From Ricinus communis (taxonomy: Eukaryota; Streptophyta; Magnoliopsida; Malpighiales; Euphorbiaceae): a stretch of DNA of 64,000 bases. Positions 1 to 11,800 of this stretch are shown here, piece by piece. The first letter of the stretch is position 1, and each line of letters begins with the position of its first letter. Position numbers and translations under genes: made by a program. A model generated the notes under the pieces. It was not told the origin of the DNA. It saw only the letters and a program-made list of their open reading frames with translations, and did not search any database. The stretch spans positions 11,380,501 to 11,444,500 of the forward strand of contig NC_063265.1 in NCBI RefSeq assembly GCF_019578655.1. Reading direction: 5' to 3'.

Positions 1-28
1 CAGGCCTCATAAAAATGTCTCACATACC

Positions 29-214
29 TTACTGATCAAGGTGACTTGCGCACCAAGGTGGGCAAAAAAAGGTGCAGACGAGTGGAAATTGTTCCCGGGT
101 GCAGTTACTAATGCAACGATCGACGCAGCCAGGCCGTGCCTGTGTTACTTCGACCATCTGCACTACGATCAAAATGCACAAAACGAACCATGCAGTAAGA
201 ATTCTTCTGTCCAT
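29..214 (-). CDS. small secreted Cys-rich thionin-like peptide (copy 1)
   Basis: Single-exon reading frame of 61 codons ending in TAA. The first about 26 residues are a hydrophobic signal peptide ending near a V-T-Q-A cleavage-like site. The mature part of about 35 residues has six cysteines spaced C-x3-C-x3-C-x8-C-x3-C-x3-C, the symmetric two-triplet layout of plant thionin-like small secreted peptides. No acidic propeptide is visible, so it is not a classical thionin precursor. It shares the fingerprint but little else with the two genes at 2265 and 4661, so it is an older paralogue. A TATA-like run lies about 65 nt upstream on the minus strand. Role in defence or reproduction is inferred from the family type only. 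The gene is complete but lies at the edge of the window, so further copies may lie to the left. Confidence 0.7.
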   Translation of the reverse strand: MDRRILTAWFVLCILIVVQMVEVTQARPGCVDRCISNCTREQFPLVCTFFCPPWCASHLDQ

Positions 215-278
215 CTTTCTTGGAAATTTTTTTATTCTCTCCTGTCCTTCTCTCTGTTTGAGATTTTCTGGTGCTGAG

Positions 279-287
279 TATATATTA
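279..287 (-). promoter_or_regulatory. TATA-like box of thionin-like copy 1
   Basis: On the minus strand the sequence reads TAATATATA about 65 nt upstream of the ATG at 214, a normal plant TATA position for a short 5' leader. The DNA is AT-rich, so the match is only moderately specific. Confidence 0.4.
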
Positions 288-665
288 ATTAAGCACCTAT
301 ATCAAACTCAAACCTGATCGAAGGCAGGTAAACTTCCAACGTATTCTTTCTGATTTTTTCATTATTTTATTATAGAAATTGCTGCACACTTATTTTAGCA
401 AACTCAGAAATTGATGGGGAGAATCAAGAATATGTGGTTTGTATTATTACTATTATTATCAGAAAAAAGAAAGAAAGAAGGGACTGCAGTATGCCTGTCA
501 TTTGTGGCGATATTACCTGTTATCTCTTGCGTCTATTTCGCAGATTATGTGTGGACTGTATATATGTACTGAAAAATGCTTTTACATTAAATATTTTAAA
601 ATGATATTTTAACTAGTATATACTAATTTTTTTTTTTTTATACTAGACTGTCACGGAATGCTTAG

Positions 666-760
666 CGGTTATAATATAATTCGTAAGTGAAATTATTAAA
701 CAATATATCTATTCGTCCGGTTATAATATAACCCGTGAGTGAAATTATTAAACAATATAT
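666..760. repeat. two-copy 43-bp repeat, period 52 bp
   Basis: A 43-bp unit beginning CGGTTATAATATAA occurs at 666-708 and again at 718-760, with only about four differences. The second copy is also the outer part of the left arm of the foldback at 718-1015, so the duplication probably arose at the end of that element. Confidence 0.75.
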
Positions 761-1015
761 GAGTTATTGTAACGTGTTATAGGTGTATCTTACTGCATAA
801 ATTTATAAAAATTAACTTTATTTTAATTTTTATAATTTATAAAAAATAATTCAATACTAGATTAATCAGTTATACATAGTATTTAAGTATTGATCAACTA
901 ATATATTATTTTTATTTATTAAAATTCATTTTTATAAGCTTATATGATAAGATACACATATAATACATTACAATGACTATATACTTAATAAATGACTTGA
1001 AATAATATTATAATT
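718..1015. repeat. foldback (MITE-like) inverted repeat
   Basis: The stretch at about 720-818 is matched in reverse complement by about 925-1014. Shared blocks include ATTGTAAYGTRTTATA, GTGTATCTTA and TTATAAAAATKAA in the same order. Arms are about 90-100 bp with roughly 75-80 percent identity by eye, around an AT-rich centre of about 105 bp. No coding capacity and no clear target-site duplication. Best read as a decayed non-autonomous foldback/MITE; the family is not identifiable by eye. Confidence 0.6.
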
Positions 1016-2149
1016 AATTTTTAAAAATTAAAAATACACTTATAATGATAGAGTACTACAACCAAAACCCTATATTAATTAGTAAAATATTAAACGTACG
1101 ACAATTATGTAAGTCGTTCTAGCATGCATCCTGACGTATTTTACACTTGTAGTTGAAACATGGTACAGTGAGTAAACAACAAGTAATCATTAAAAGTTGA
1201 GATCTAATCACTATAATCTAATAAATATAAATTACACTATGTGCATATCGAAAAAAAGTATAAATTTATTACTAACGGATTAAAATATTAATTAGTACGG
1301 ATATTAAAATTATAAAAATTGGTAAAAAACTTTTACCACGGTGATCGACACATATTCTATTATTTTAAATTAATAAATATTTGTTAATTAATTATCGAAT
1401 TGGTGTATAAATTAGGACATGCATACAGATTATGTAAGAATTTATATATATACCCTCTCTCTATGATAAGCATTTATGTGTTAAGCCTATACTTTAGAAC
1501 ATATGTAAATAGTAAAGGGATACTTACAAATAGTTTACGAGGGTTATTTTGTTAATTTTTGGATAAGCCTGAATGAAAGTGTATTGTTGAGCAAATTCCA
1601 GGAGGTATTTATAATTATCTCTTGACAACATAGAAGCTTATTTCAACATGTTTAAAATTTATTTTTTTTGGTGAAACTATTTTCAGACTAATTTAAATTA
1701 GATATGGATTTCCATTATTTGCTGTGCCATAATTTAATATAGTCCAAAGATTAAAATTTAAACAAATTTTCAAAGGAATGGTACTTCTTATTTGATGATC
1801 TAATTTAAATTCAATGATCTTATTGACATTAAAAAAAAAAAAGGAAACATAATTGTATATGAAATTAAGCTTTAATCAATCTGCACATGAATTAAGTTTT
1901 GGGCAGCCTTATGGTATAATTGAAAATGTCTTAATGAGTTGATGGATTTGTTAGCTGATGATCTTCATGATCATAGTTATGCTTCTTAGTTTCTTTTGTT
2001 TTTAGGGCTTTGCCCTCTTTTTATAACCAAACAAAAAATAATAATAAAACAAGCTTCAATAATAACATATATATATATATATACTTATAAATAATTAAAA
2101 TTTCATCCATAATATGATACTTTATTTATATTTAAAAGATATAATTTGC

Positions 2150-2890
2150 CTCCTCTCCTAAATCTCTCACATTAGGAATTGAATATAAAATATATATGTT
2201 GACGAAAATCTTAAACTCTTCAATGTGGTATGCTACCACTAGTGCTACTTCCATGGGCAGTCCCTTAAAAAGTCTCATGAGGGCAAGCAGAAGGACAAGA
2301 AAGCCTGCACACAAATGGTACGAGCGAAGTGTTCTCACATTTAGCAGCACAATCGGAGAGGCAAGATGACTCAACTATTGGCAATCCAATCATTCCTAAT
2401 ATCATAATACATAGAATGAAACACATGACCATCTTTTTCTCCATTGTCATGTGTTTATTTCTATTTGGAGATTTTTACCGACAAAAATAATACTAAAAAT
2501 CACCTTAATTAAAATACGAGAGACAAAGTGAGATGAGACGGAGTTTTCAAGATTGTTCTTGAGATTAAATAATGGAGAAATAATGTCTTATCTTGGCCAA
2601 TTTATAAAAAGTACAAAAGAATATGTGGCTTAAACTTCCACACACTATAAATTGTCTCCTCTTAATTAAGATAATTCTTCTTTTCTATCCATAGACATGT
2701 TATTAGAAGTGGGAAATATGTATTAATTCTGTTGCTTTCAAACGGATTTTGTATAAGAAATTAATTTATATTTCAATGGTAACAAATTTTAGTCATTCCT
2801 TTTCTGGTAACAACCTTTTAAACGGATGAGTGGTTTTAATTTAGTGCACATACAAATTCATGAGATTTTATAACCATAAAATTAGCCCAT
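2150..2890. repeat. left copy of a tandem segmental duplication (partner about 4620-5320)
   Basis: The gene at 2265-2450 and its flanks match the block around the gene at 4661-4882. The shared downstream stretch includes CGAAAATCTTAAACTCTTCAATG (2198-2224; 4644-4668), and the shared upstream stretch includes CACATACAAATTCATGAGATT (near 2847 and 5281). Promoter and 3' flank therefore moved with the gene. The intervening DNA at about 2890-4560 is not duplicated. Confidence 0.75.
2265..2450 (-). CDS. small secreted Cys-rich thionin-like peptide (copy 2)
   Basis: Single-exon frame of 61 codons. It starts M-T-M-E-K-K and has a hydrophobic signal peptide of about 28 residues. The mature part carries six cysteines as C-x3-C-x3-C-x9-C-x3-C-x3-C. 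It is a close tandem paralogue of the gene at 4661-4882: both share the E-K-K-M-V-M-C-F-I-L-C signal peptide and the S-C-L-S-D-C-A-A-K-C core. The frame stops with TAA five residues after the last cysteine, exactly where the paralogue reads through into a basic/glycine tail, so this copy lacks the C-terminal tail. A TATAAA-type box lies near 2600-2609 on the minus strand. Secretion is inferred from the signal peptide; antimicrobial or signalling function is not demonstrated. Confidence 0.7.
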   Translation of the reverse strand: MTMEKKMVMCFILCIMILGMIGLPIVESSCLSDCAAKCENTSLVPFVCRLSCPSACPHETF

Positions 2891-4560
2891 GTTGGTTTTC
2901 ACTTGCTAAAAGTGCTTTCCAATATTCATAATTTTAAGGGATTTTCAGGTGAATTACCCTAAATCCCACATTTTACCCTAGTTTTTATTTTATATTAAAT
3001 TTACCCTCAATAGGTGGAAAGAAATCGCAAGTTTGAGAACTCAATTCAAAAATAAAAGCCCTTACCAAATCGGCTAGATTTAAATTGGTATTTATCTACA
3101 TAATTAGTTTGAACAACTAAATCGAATACCATATACCGAAAAGAAAAAAGATCTTAAATCTACATGTAATGAGATAACCAAAAAGCTTATCTATTATTAT
3201 AGAGTGGATTGGAGACATGAAGTTCCTTGCTTCAACATGTTCATGAATTCCACTTCACTTAACACAAAATCTCCCATATATTATTATCAACTTTAGTAAG
3301 AATCTATTTCATTCACTAAGACTACTTTTAGTTGTATGCGATCAGAAACCTTTAAATTCAAAGAATTATAATTGAATTTATATTTCAAAATTGAATATAA
3401 AAATTAGTGAGACTTCACTAGATAAATAAATAAAAAAATCCAATTTGAAAGTTAGGAAGTGATGAATAGGAAGCAAGATTTGTCGAAATATGCATACTTA
3501 GAAGACATAATTTCTTGCTTAAAAGTGTCAATGCAAAAAAAAAAAAAAAAAGTTTTAGAAAATCAAATGAAATTTCAAATATTGGCAGAAGAAAAAAAAG
3601 AACAAAATAAGTATTTGCCCTTTTGCTCTTTTTTTTTACATGTTTTGGTATATTTACGGTATTGAAACTTTCGCTATCTTATTTTTACTTAATTTTCACC
3701 TAAGCTAAGGAAGATGAAGTGGAAAGCAAGCGAAGCCAGAACCAATCTATTCCTCTCTTTTTTCTCAATTAAATTGAAGTCTTTTGGTCCTCACAAATAT
3801 GTAATAATTTATATTTGACACTATATTTGTTCAATTTAATGATCTCTTTTTAGCAATAAATACCACAAACTAATACACGAAAAGAAACTATAAGAACTAA
3901 CACACAAAAAGAAACCGTAAAAATAATGTGATTTTTTCATCCTTCTAATCAATTAGATATAAATTAAAGTGTTCTCATAGTAGTTGATCACGTGTAGAAT
4001 ATGTAGCCTTTTACGTCAATCATAACCGATGTTATTATCAGAGTTCTAGGAAAAGTGTGTTGTCTTGAGTGCAAACATGGGTTTCAAATATGGGGATAAA
4101 AATTAAAATTCTAAGTTAAAAAAGAACACTATTTATGAATATAAAATATAGAAATAAAATACAAAAAAAAAGAAAAAAAAAAAAGTAACTCGAAGGAGGA
4201 AAGGTATGGGAACAAATAGACGAATAAAAGTAAGTTGAATGTCTAAAGTACAAATGAAAATAAGTTAAAGGTCTAAAGCTAAAATAACAAATAAAGCCAA
4301 CTTAAAGAGAAAAAATTATAAAAAAGAGAACTTCATGTTGGGTTGATAAATAAATACTAGAACTTCATGGGCAAAATAAATAAGAAGAATATTATAGGTA
4401 AATGTCAATCTGTTCTGGCTAGCTATTCAGATCACAAGAAGAAAAAGGAATTGGATATGAAATTAAGCTTTGATAATAACATACACCAATTACATTTAAC
4501 AAATAAATATAATTACAGTAATGGATTGGTCACCCATATCATCTATAAAAAATAGTTTAT
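2891..4560. other. intergenic, AT-rich, no gene seen
   Basis: Separates the two duplicated peptide genes. Two short open frames (near 3459 and 4367) are Lys/Asn-rich, low complexity and driven by poly(A) runs, with no conserved motif, so I do not call them. Poly(A) runs occur at 3534-3550 and 4160-4186. Confidence 0.7.
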
Positions 4561-4619
4561 AGTATTTTATATTTATTTAAATTCGGGATATGTTTCTCTT
4601 TTTTAAATTTATCATATTG

Positions 4620-5320
4620 GAAACTGAATATGATAAGTGTTGGCGAAAATCTTAAACTCTTCAATGTCCGCTACCGCCACTTCTACGGGTAGCTTTTCGG
4701 AAAGGCTCACTTGGGCAGTTATCAGGACAAGAAAGCCTACACATAAATGGTACAACTGAAGTTTTCTCACATTTAGCAGCACAATCTGAGAGGCAAGATG
4801 ACTTGACTATTGGCAATTCAGCCATTCCTAACATCAAAATGCATAGAATGAAACACATAACCATCTTTTTCTCCATTGCCATGTGTTTCTTTCTATTGAA
4901 GATCTTCGCCAACCAGAACAACAACAATGATTGCCTCAACTAAAAGGTAAATAAACACAAACAAAAAATATGAGAGATAAATTGAATGGAATGATCTTTC
5001 GAGTTTGATATGGAGATTAAATAATGGAGAAACAATGCCTTATTTTTAGCAAATTGATAAAAATTATAAAAGAATTTGTGGTTTAAATTTCCACAGGGCT
5101 ATAATTAATTAAAAAATATATATATGTATATAAATCTTTTTTTTGTATCCACATACATGTTACTAAAATTGAGGAGTGAAGATATGAATTATATGCACAG
5201 CTGTGTTTCTTAAAATGGACTTTGTGTAAGATTAAGAGTGGAGACAAATTTCTAAAACTAATGAGTGGTTTAAAATAAGTGCACATACAAATTCATGAGA
5301 TTCTTAAGCATAAAATTTGA
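4620..5320. repeat. right copy of the tandem segmental duplication (partner about 2150-2890)
   Basis: See the left copy. This block holds the peptide gene at 4661-4882 plus homologous upstream and downstream flanks. Divergence is moderate in the flanks and low in the signal peptide and Cys core, as expected for selection on the coding part. Confidence 0.75.
4661..4882 (-). CDS. small secreted Cys-rich thionin-like peptide (copy 3, with basic C-terminal tail)
   Basis: Single exon. I choose the ATG at 4882 (M-A-M-E-K-K) because it aligns with copy 2; an upstream in-frame ATG at 4939 would add a non-conserved leader in front of the signal peptide. The product is 73 residues: a signal peptide of about 28 residues, then C-x3-C-x3-C-x9-C-x3-C-x3-C, then a tail of about 16 residues rich in Arg, Lys, Ser and Gly that is absent from copy 2. 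The tail could be a processed C-terminal propeptide or simply read-through caused by loss of a stop. Closest relative in the window is copy 2. Defence or cell-cell signalling is the family-level expectation; nothing here decides between them. Confidence 0.7.
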   Translation of the reverse strand: MAMEKKMVMCFILCILMLGMAELPIVKSSCLSDCAAKCEKTSVVPFMCRLSCPDNCPSEPFRKATRRSGGSGH

Positions 5321-5553
5321 TTAAAAGTGTTTATTTTTTCTAATTCATTCGTTAATCTACATAATTAATAATAGCATTAAGTGAAAAAAATTAAATTGAG
5401 TGGCCAATTTATCTATATTCCCAAAAATTACTCTCAGTAAATATATAAATTGTATTTTTCTTAAGGGGTAAACTCTTTTTTGGTGGGTGTAAACATTTTT
5501 CAGGAGTTGTGAATCACAGTAATGGTAATATGGCCGTGATTGCTTAAGTTCGA

Positions 5554-5600
5554 TGGGCCCAGTACAAGGCCCATTAGTAAACTAAGCCCAAACACACGTG
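5554..5600 (+). promoter_or_regulatory. MON2 promoter: site II/UP1 GGCCCA motifs and G-box
   Basis: A tight group of motifs lies 210-256 nt before the MON2 start: TGGGCCCA at 5554-5561, GGCCCATTA (UP1/site II type) at 5568-5576, AGCCCAAA at 5585-5592 and a CACGTG G-box at 5595-5600. Site II elements are typical of plant housekeeping and growth-linked promoters, which fits a constitutive trafficking gene. No clear TATA box is seen. Confidence 0.55.
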
Positions 5601-5809
5601 TCACTCACACGCGATAGAAAAAGGAAAAGAAAATTAATTTCCAAGATCTACTGCTCGGTTGCTAGTTTCATTTCTGCGAGTGTGACTGATCGATCTAAAG
5701 TTATGTCTTCTCTCTCAAATCCAATCGTTGATTATTAGCATTATTCTGTCTTCACAGAAACTCCTTGTTGCACCGCTGAGTTGACAGCGAGCTAGCTTTT
5801 AGTTTAGCT

Positions 5810-8800
5810 ATGGCATTCATGGCGGTCTTGGAATCCGACCTTCGCGCTTTATCTGCCGAAGCGCGACGGCGTTACCCCGCCGTTAAAGACGGAGCAGAGC
5901 ATGCCATTTTAAAGGTTAGAGTTCGAATTCTCACTCATCCGTATGTTATTAAGTGTACAATGAGCTAATTTCTGATTTTTGTTGCTTATTGTTTTCCTTT
6001 TGTTTGTTTGATTAAAAAAAAAGCGGTAATATTAGTATATGTTTGTGGATATTCGTATGATTGAATTTGTTGAATTTGAAAGGAACTAGTGATAAGAACT
6101 AACTAAGCTGACCTTAAAATAGTGATTATAGTATCTATCTGAAACTATGGAAGTTAACATGTTTACGTCCAGAAATGGAAAGTAGAAGAGTGAAAAACTT
6201 GGAGTATCGTTGTTAGTCTGTTCTTCTAAAAATCGACTCTGGTTTATTTAAATAGGTCTGTAAGACTGCTGCGTGGGGTGTTTTTTTTTCTTCTCTTTTT
6301 TCTTCTTTTCATTAGTGTGCATCAAAAGTTATACAATTTAGATTCTGATACATTTGCTATTTCCTTAAATTCTCCAAGGTCAAATGGAGCTTCAATTAAG
6401 TTTTACTTTCTGGAAGAATCCAAGTTGATACTATATTCAGTATCGCTATTGTTTTAGGCAGTCCAAAATTGCGGTGCATCATGATCTTTTTTAAAAGACA
6501 ATGTCCATTATTGATGGCTGTTGATATGGCAGCTGAAATTGGGATTTTCTATTTCTGGGCTTGTTTTTTGCAGCTTCGTTCACTATCAAGTCCTAATGAA
6601 ATTGCACATAATGAGGATATTCTACGAATCTTTTTGATGGCTTGTGAGGTCAGAACTGTCAAACTGAGCGTAATTGGACTTTCATGTCTGCAAAAGCTAA
6701 TTTCCCATGATGCAGTTGCTCCATCAGCTTTGAAGGAGATACTCTCCACATTAAAAGATGTAAGTTACTATTTTTACTTGGCATGTGAGATTATGCACTT
6801 GTACTCCGTATTGAATTTAGCAAATGGAAATGAAACTTGTGTTGCACTCAGTGCATTGACAAAAAATGATCCTGATAAACAAACACCGGCAGTTGTGCAT
6901 TTCATTATGAGAATGATTAACTAGAAATTTCTCGTATTACCAATACTGATAATTAAAGACAAAAGTATTGTAGAAAAGGTGTCAAGACTTGTAATTTTGT
7001 TTTGAAATGCTCCACTTATTTCCAGTAAGTTTGGTAACATATAGCTTCTTCCATAGCTCGTCCTATACATCCCACTTACAACAATTTAATTAGTTGTTTT
7101 GGTTGGAAATAAAATAATGTGATGCATTGTTTTCTAAAATCAATACTTTTATGAGTTGACCTTTCCTTCTCCCAGTTCCTACATGATGTGTGCTTTCAGA
7201 TATTTTTTTTTGGTACTCAGTTATCCGGCTTTATTACAGATCCATCACAGGACCTTTTAGTCCTATATGCAATCAGTTTTGATTTTCCCCTTATGCGCAT
7301 CCCAATTCTTTCTACCATCAACAGTTATGTGTGGTCAAACATATTTTTCTTTTAAATATTATGTTTGCGATTTGCATGATCTCTTATCCCTTTCAAATAT
7401 CCAGTGGGATAAAATTTTCATGTTACTACATGCTAACTACATATGGAGACAAATTTATACTGCAATTTCTCCTTAGTTTGAATAGTGCTGGGAAGCACTA
7501 ATTATTATAAGTTAGATTGGACATTTTTGGTGATTTAGTGGGATTCTTCTTTTTCTGCGGAAAAAATCGCACCCAATTATGGTTGCTTTGTTCGTTTTAT
7601 GATGAGCAATTAGATACTTTAAAAGATTCTTATGCATCATTCTCTCTTCCATGCAGCATGCTGAAATGGCAGATGAGAGTGTTCAACTCAAGACCTTACA
7701 GACTATATTAATCATATTTCAGTCTCGGTTACATCCAGAGAGTGAGGTAATCATCAATTATTTGGTTTTGTCTTTCCTGTACGTGTACGGAATGTGGTCT
7801 TGCTACAATGAGGTGTCTATCCAGATTGATGAATCAAAAAGAAATTTGGAAAAAGAAAGCATTATAACTGATTTATGTGAAAAATTTTCTAGTATTGTGA
7901 TTCTGTGTACTTATGTTCAGTTATCGACTTTGTATTGAAGTCAGAATACATGAACATTTAGTCTTGTCCTGTGGATTATAGGAAGTATGCTGATAATATT
8001 TTAGGAAAAATGACCTTTCTTAGAAGTTGTATTTATTCCACATTGCTTGGTTAATGGGCTGTTGTTGTATATAAGTGGATTGGGCACCCTCTTCCTTTGA
8101 GCTAGCTTTTGGGAATGAGTTCTACCTAAGTCCATTTATTATGGTATCAGAGCCAGCCTTGTGTCTGGGATGATGGGGTTGGACCCAACCCGTTTGCATG
8201 TCACGCTAAGCGTGACGGAGGGTGTTAGAAATTGTATTTATCCCACATCGCTGGGATACTGGGCAGTTACAGTGTATATAAGTAGATTAGGTACCCTCTT
8301 ACTTTGAGCTAGCTTTTGGGAATGAGGTCTACCCAAGCCCATTTATCAACCTTAATATGTGATACTCTGAATATATGTGGAAAGTGGTTAATACAAGTTG
8401 CCATGTATTGAGTGCTAATTTGATATCTGTTGCATAATATGTTAAAATACTCTACGGCATGCATAAGTAATTTGCCATCACATTTGGCTACTTTCTATCT
8501 TTGTCCAAAATGTTTGCCTTTCAGTTATATGCATGTTGGGTATGTGCAGAAAGATTTCTGGCAAATATTTCACCTATCATAACTCAAACACATATTCTCT
8601 GCTGTCGCGTGGTCCCTCTGTTTATTTGTTTTTTAAGGTTTTCCTTTCTTTGGTTGGAGTTCAGACATTGAGGATGGGGTCTTAAATGTGTCTGTGCCTG
8701 AACTATTCTATTTATCTCAGGAGAATATGGCTCAAGCCCTTTATATATGTCTTCGGCTTCTTGAAAATAACAGATCCTCCGACAGTGTGCGAAAGTAAGT

Positions 8801-11800
8801 TAAATTGTTAGAAGCCAGTATTAGATGAGGAGAGGTCTTATGCTTACTTTCTTATTTCTGTTACCACATTCAGTACTGCTGCAGCTACCTTCAGACAGGC
8901 AGTAGCATTAATTTTTGATCATGTAGTTCATGCTGAGTCTCTACCTGCAAGAAAGTTTGGCTCCGGAGGTCATATTTCTCGTTCCAGCTCAGTTACTGGT
9001 GATGTTAATCGCAGTATCAATCATTCAGAGTATGTTAACCATCATGGAAGTCATTTGTTGATAAAAAATGCTGAGTCTTGTCTGGTGGTATAATCTAGTT
9101 TGTACATTGTAAATGTAATATACATAACTGGTATGCATCCAGTATATGTGTGCTCACATCTTGCTGGATATGGTATAGCATGTTCTCAACCAATTAGTGT
9201 AATTTTGAATTTCCAGACATATTATGTTTGTGTATGTACCCATATATTAGAATGGGTTGCAGGGAGTCGTGGGTTCTACATTCTACAGACAATCCTTTTG
9301 GTGTGCAATTACTTTTAAATATGCAATTTTTCTATCATATCCATGCATCTAATCCAAGAATGAACAGGCTGTTGGCGCATGAACCTGCTTCTGGAGAGCA
9401 ACTACTGATGAGGGAGATCCTAACAGATGCTGGAAAGCTTGGGCTTCGCTTACTTGAGGACCTGACAGCTCTTGCTGCAGGTGGATCTGTATGTGCTATT
9501 TGAAACTACTAAATGGTCTCCCTAACCTGCTTAGAAAAATGGTGTTTAATAATTTATAGGTTCTTAAAGATTAGCTCAGAGTGTCAAATTGTGCCATTTC
9601 TTATTCATTTTTAACAAAGTTTTTTCTTTTATCTTACAGGCAATTTGGTTACGTGTCAATTCTCTTCAACGGATATTTGCACTTGATATACTTGAGTAAG
9701 AAATATACCTTTTCCATTTCTATGTCCTTGTCAAAATGCCCCAACAATTAGCTAACTGCAAACATTGCCTCGTCCTGCAATATACTCACATATCAGTTAT
9801 TGATAAAGCACGTGCACTTATCGAAAACTTGTTCTAGTTCAGCGGCTCTTATCACTCTTTTGAATGTATAGAATGTGTTCCTCAAATGTAAATGGGTTTA
9901 CTTTCTTCTAGATATCACTTTATTCTATAAATGAATAATTAAGTATGGTTATAGGAGGGCCTGTGTAGGACTTTATTAATTTAGTTACACTCATACGCAC
10001 ATGGTAATAGCATTTGACTAATTGAATCTTAGTCAATGTGACCACTCCTATCTCCAGAAGCATAGTTTTTTGCTTATACAAATGTGATACTAGGAAAACA
10101 ATTTTTTCTAAAGATTATTCCATTCAATCAAACCTATATATGGAAAATTACATGGTTGTGCTAACTTTGCCATCCTGCAGGTTCATTCTGTCCAATTATG
10201 TTGCTATTTTCAAGACCTTGGGTGCTTATGAACAGGTAATAGCACGAATATTTTCACCGCGAACATTCATCTCTGTTCTTTTTTTTAGCATGCTATCAGA
10301 ATATTTTAGTTATAAATTTTACATCGAAACTTGGCAGGTCATGCGTCATCAGATATGTTCACTTTTGATGACTTCACTTCGCACCAATGCTGAGGTAGCT
10401 TCTCTTTTAAAAAGATTGGATAGATCTTTATCTGTCTAGGAATGTTATGCCATCTAGTGGAGGTGTTCTCTGTATACATCTTTTACCATTGAGTTCTCAT
10501 CCTCCAGGTTGAAGGAGAAGCTGGCGAACCTTCCTTTTGTCGGCTGGTCTTGCGATCAGTTGCTCATATAATCAGGCTTTACAGTTCATCCCTTATTACT
10601 GAGTGTGAGGTATGTTCAACTACGATAATGATCTTACTTTGAAGTGATATGTCTATAACGCAGTTGAAAGGATGTGATACTTTGTGTTTTGCTATTCTTC
10701 TTTCTTCTCATTCTTTTTTTTCCCTTTTCTTTTTCCTTATTAACATGTTGCATTATGATAGATTGCTTCTGTGTTCTAGTCTTGAGTAGCTATAATTCGG
10801 TAGCTTTGCCAAAATTCTGATGTAAATAAACAAAATTCTGTCAGAGGTGTCCCTAGAAGGGGTTTGATCTCTAGTTAACTCACTTCTGTCCAGTTTTACC
10901 TAATTTGTGGACTAGCTATACTCTTTTTTGTCATTTTTAACAAGATCTATCATGCCCTTCCTATTTCATGGACAACTTCTCTTTAATATTTCATACTTAC
11001 TGTTATGGGTCCTTCTTTGCGATCTGGTTCTGGGGTAATTAACAGTGTAATAATAGGAAAACCCTAAAAATCAACCTGCTGTTTGTGTTATGTCTTCCCA
11101 CCTTTATGACCTATGGCTACTTGCTGAAGTAAGGGCTCTATCTAAGAGATCCTTCGATCTCAAGTTCTTAAGGAATTGAGGCTTTTTCCTTTTTTTTTTT
11201 TTTTCCTCAGATGCAGCTTGATTTTCATTTCATATTCTCCTGCTTTTAAATACAGAAAGCAAAATAACTGCCACTTAATAATTTCCCCACATCCAGTAAT
11301 TCTACATTTATAGGAGCACAAGCAAATACTAGGATAAAGTAAACTAAACACAGCTGAAATACAGAACAACAACTGAATTACTGTTGCTATTATGCTTGTT
11401 CTAAAAATCCTAAAACTTACACATGGCTATGGTCAAGATTGAGTTGAAGGTCTTGCATAAATCATATCTCATAAACTCTTTTTCTGTGTATGTGTGTGTC
11501 TACGCACTATTTGCATGAAGTTTGACCACAATGCTAGTAAATATCTCGTATCCAATGAGTATTCCACCCGTTGATGCAGGTTTTCCTGAGTATGCTTGTG
11601 AAGGTTACTTTTCTTGATTTACCATTATGGCATCGTATACTCGTGCTTGAGATCCTGAGGGTAATCTCTACAACAACAGCCGTGAATTCCTACTTTTTTC
11701 CCTAGCACTTATGAGCTTTATTGATTCAGATTGCAATTTGACAGGGTTTCTGTGTGGAGGCGCGGACTTTACGAATTCTTTTCCAGAACTTTGATATGTA

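Larger units (their letters stand above)
291..2131. other. intergenic, AT-rich, no gene seen
   Basis: No supported coding region. It is very AT-rich, with homopolymer A and T runs. It contains the tandem and foldback repeats described separately at 666-1015, and a short TA run near 2070-2082. Short open frames here have no domain, signal peptide or splice support. Confidence 0.7.

Noticed and set aside
3459..3665. Small Lys-rich frame between peptide genes
   Set aside because: Driven by poly(A) and poly(T) runs; no start context, motif or paralogue.
8018..8348. Cassandra-type TRIM
   Set aside because: Cassandra repeats carry a 5S rRNA-like promoter; I see none in these about 125-bp repeats.
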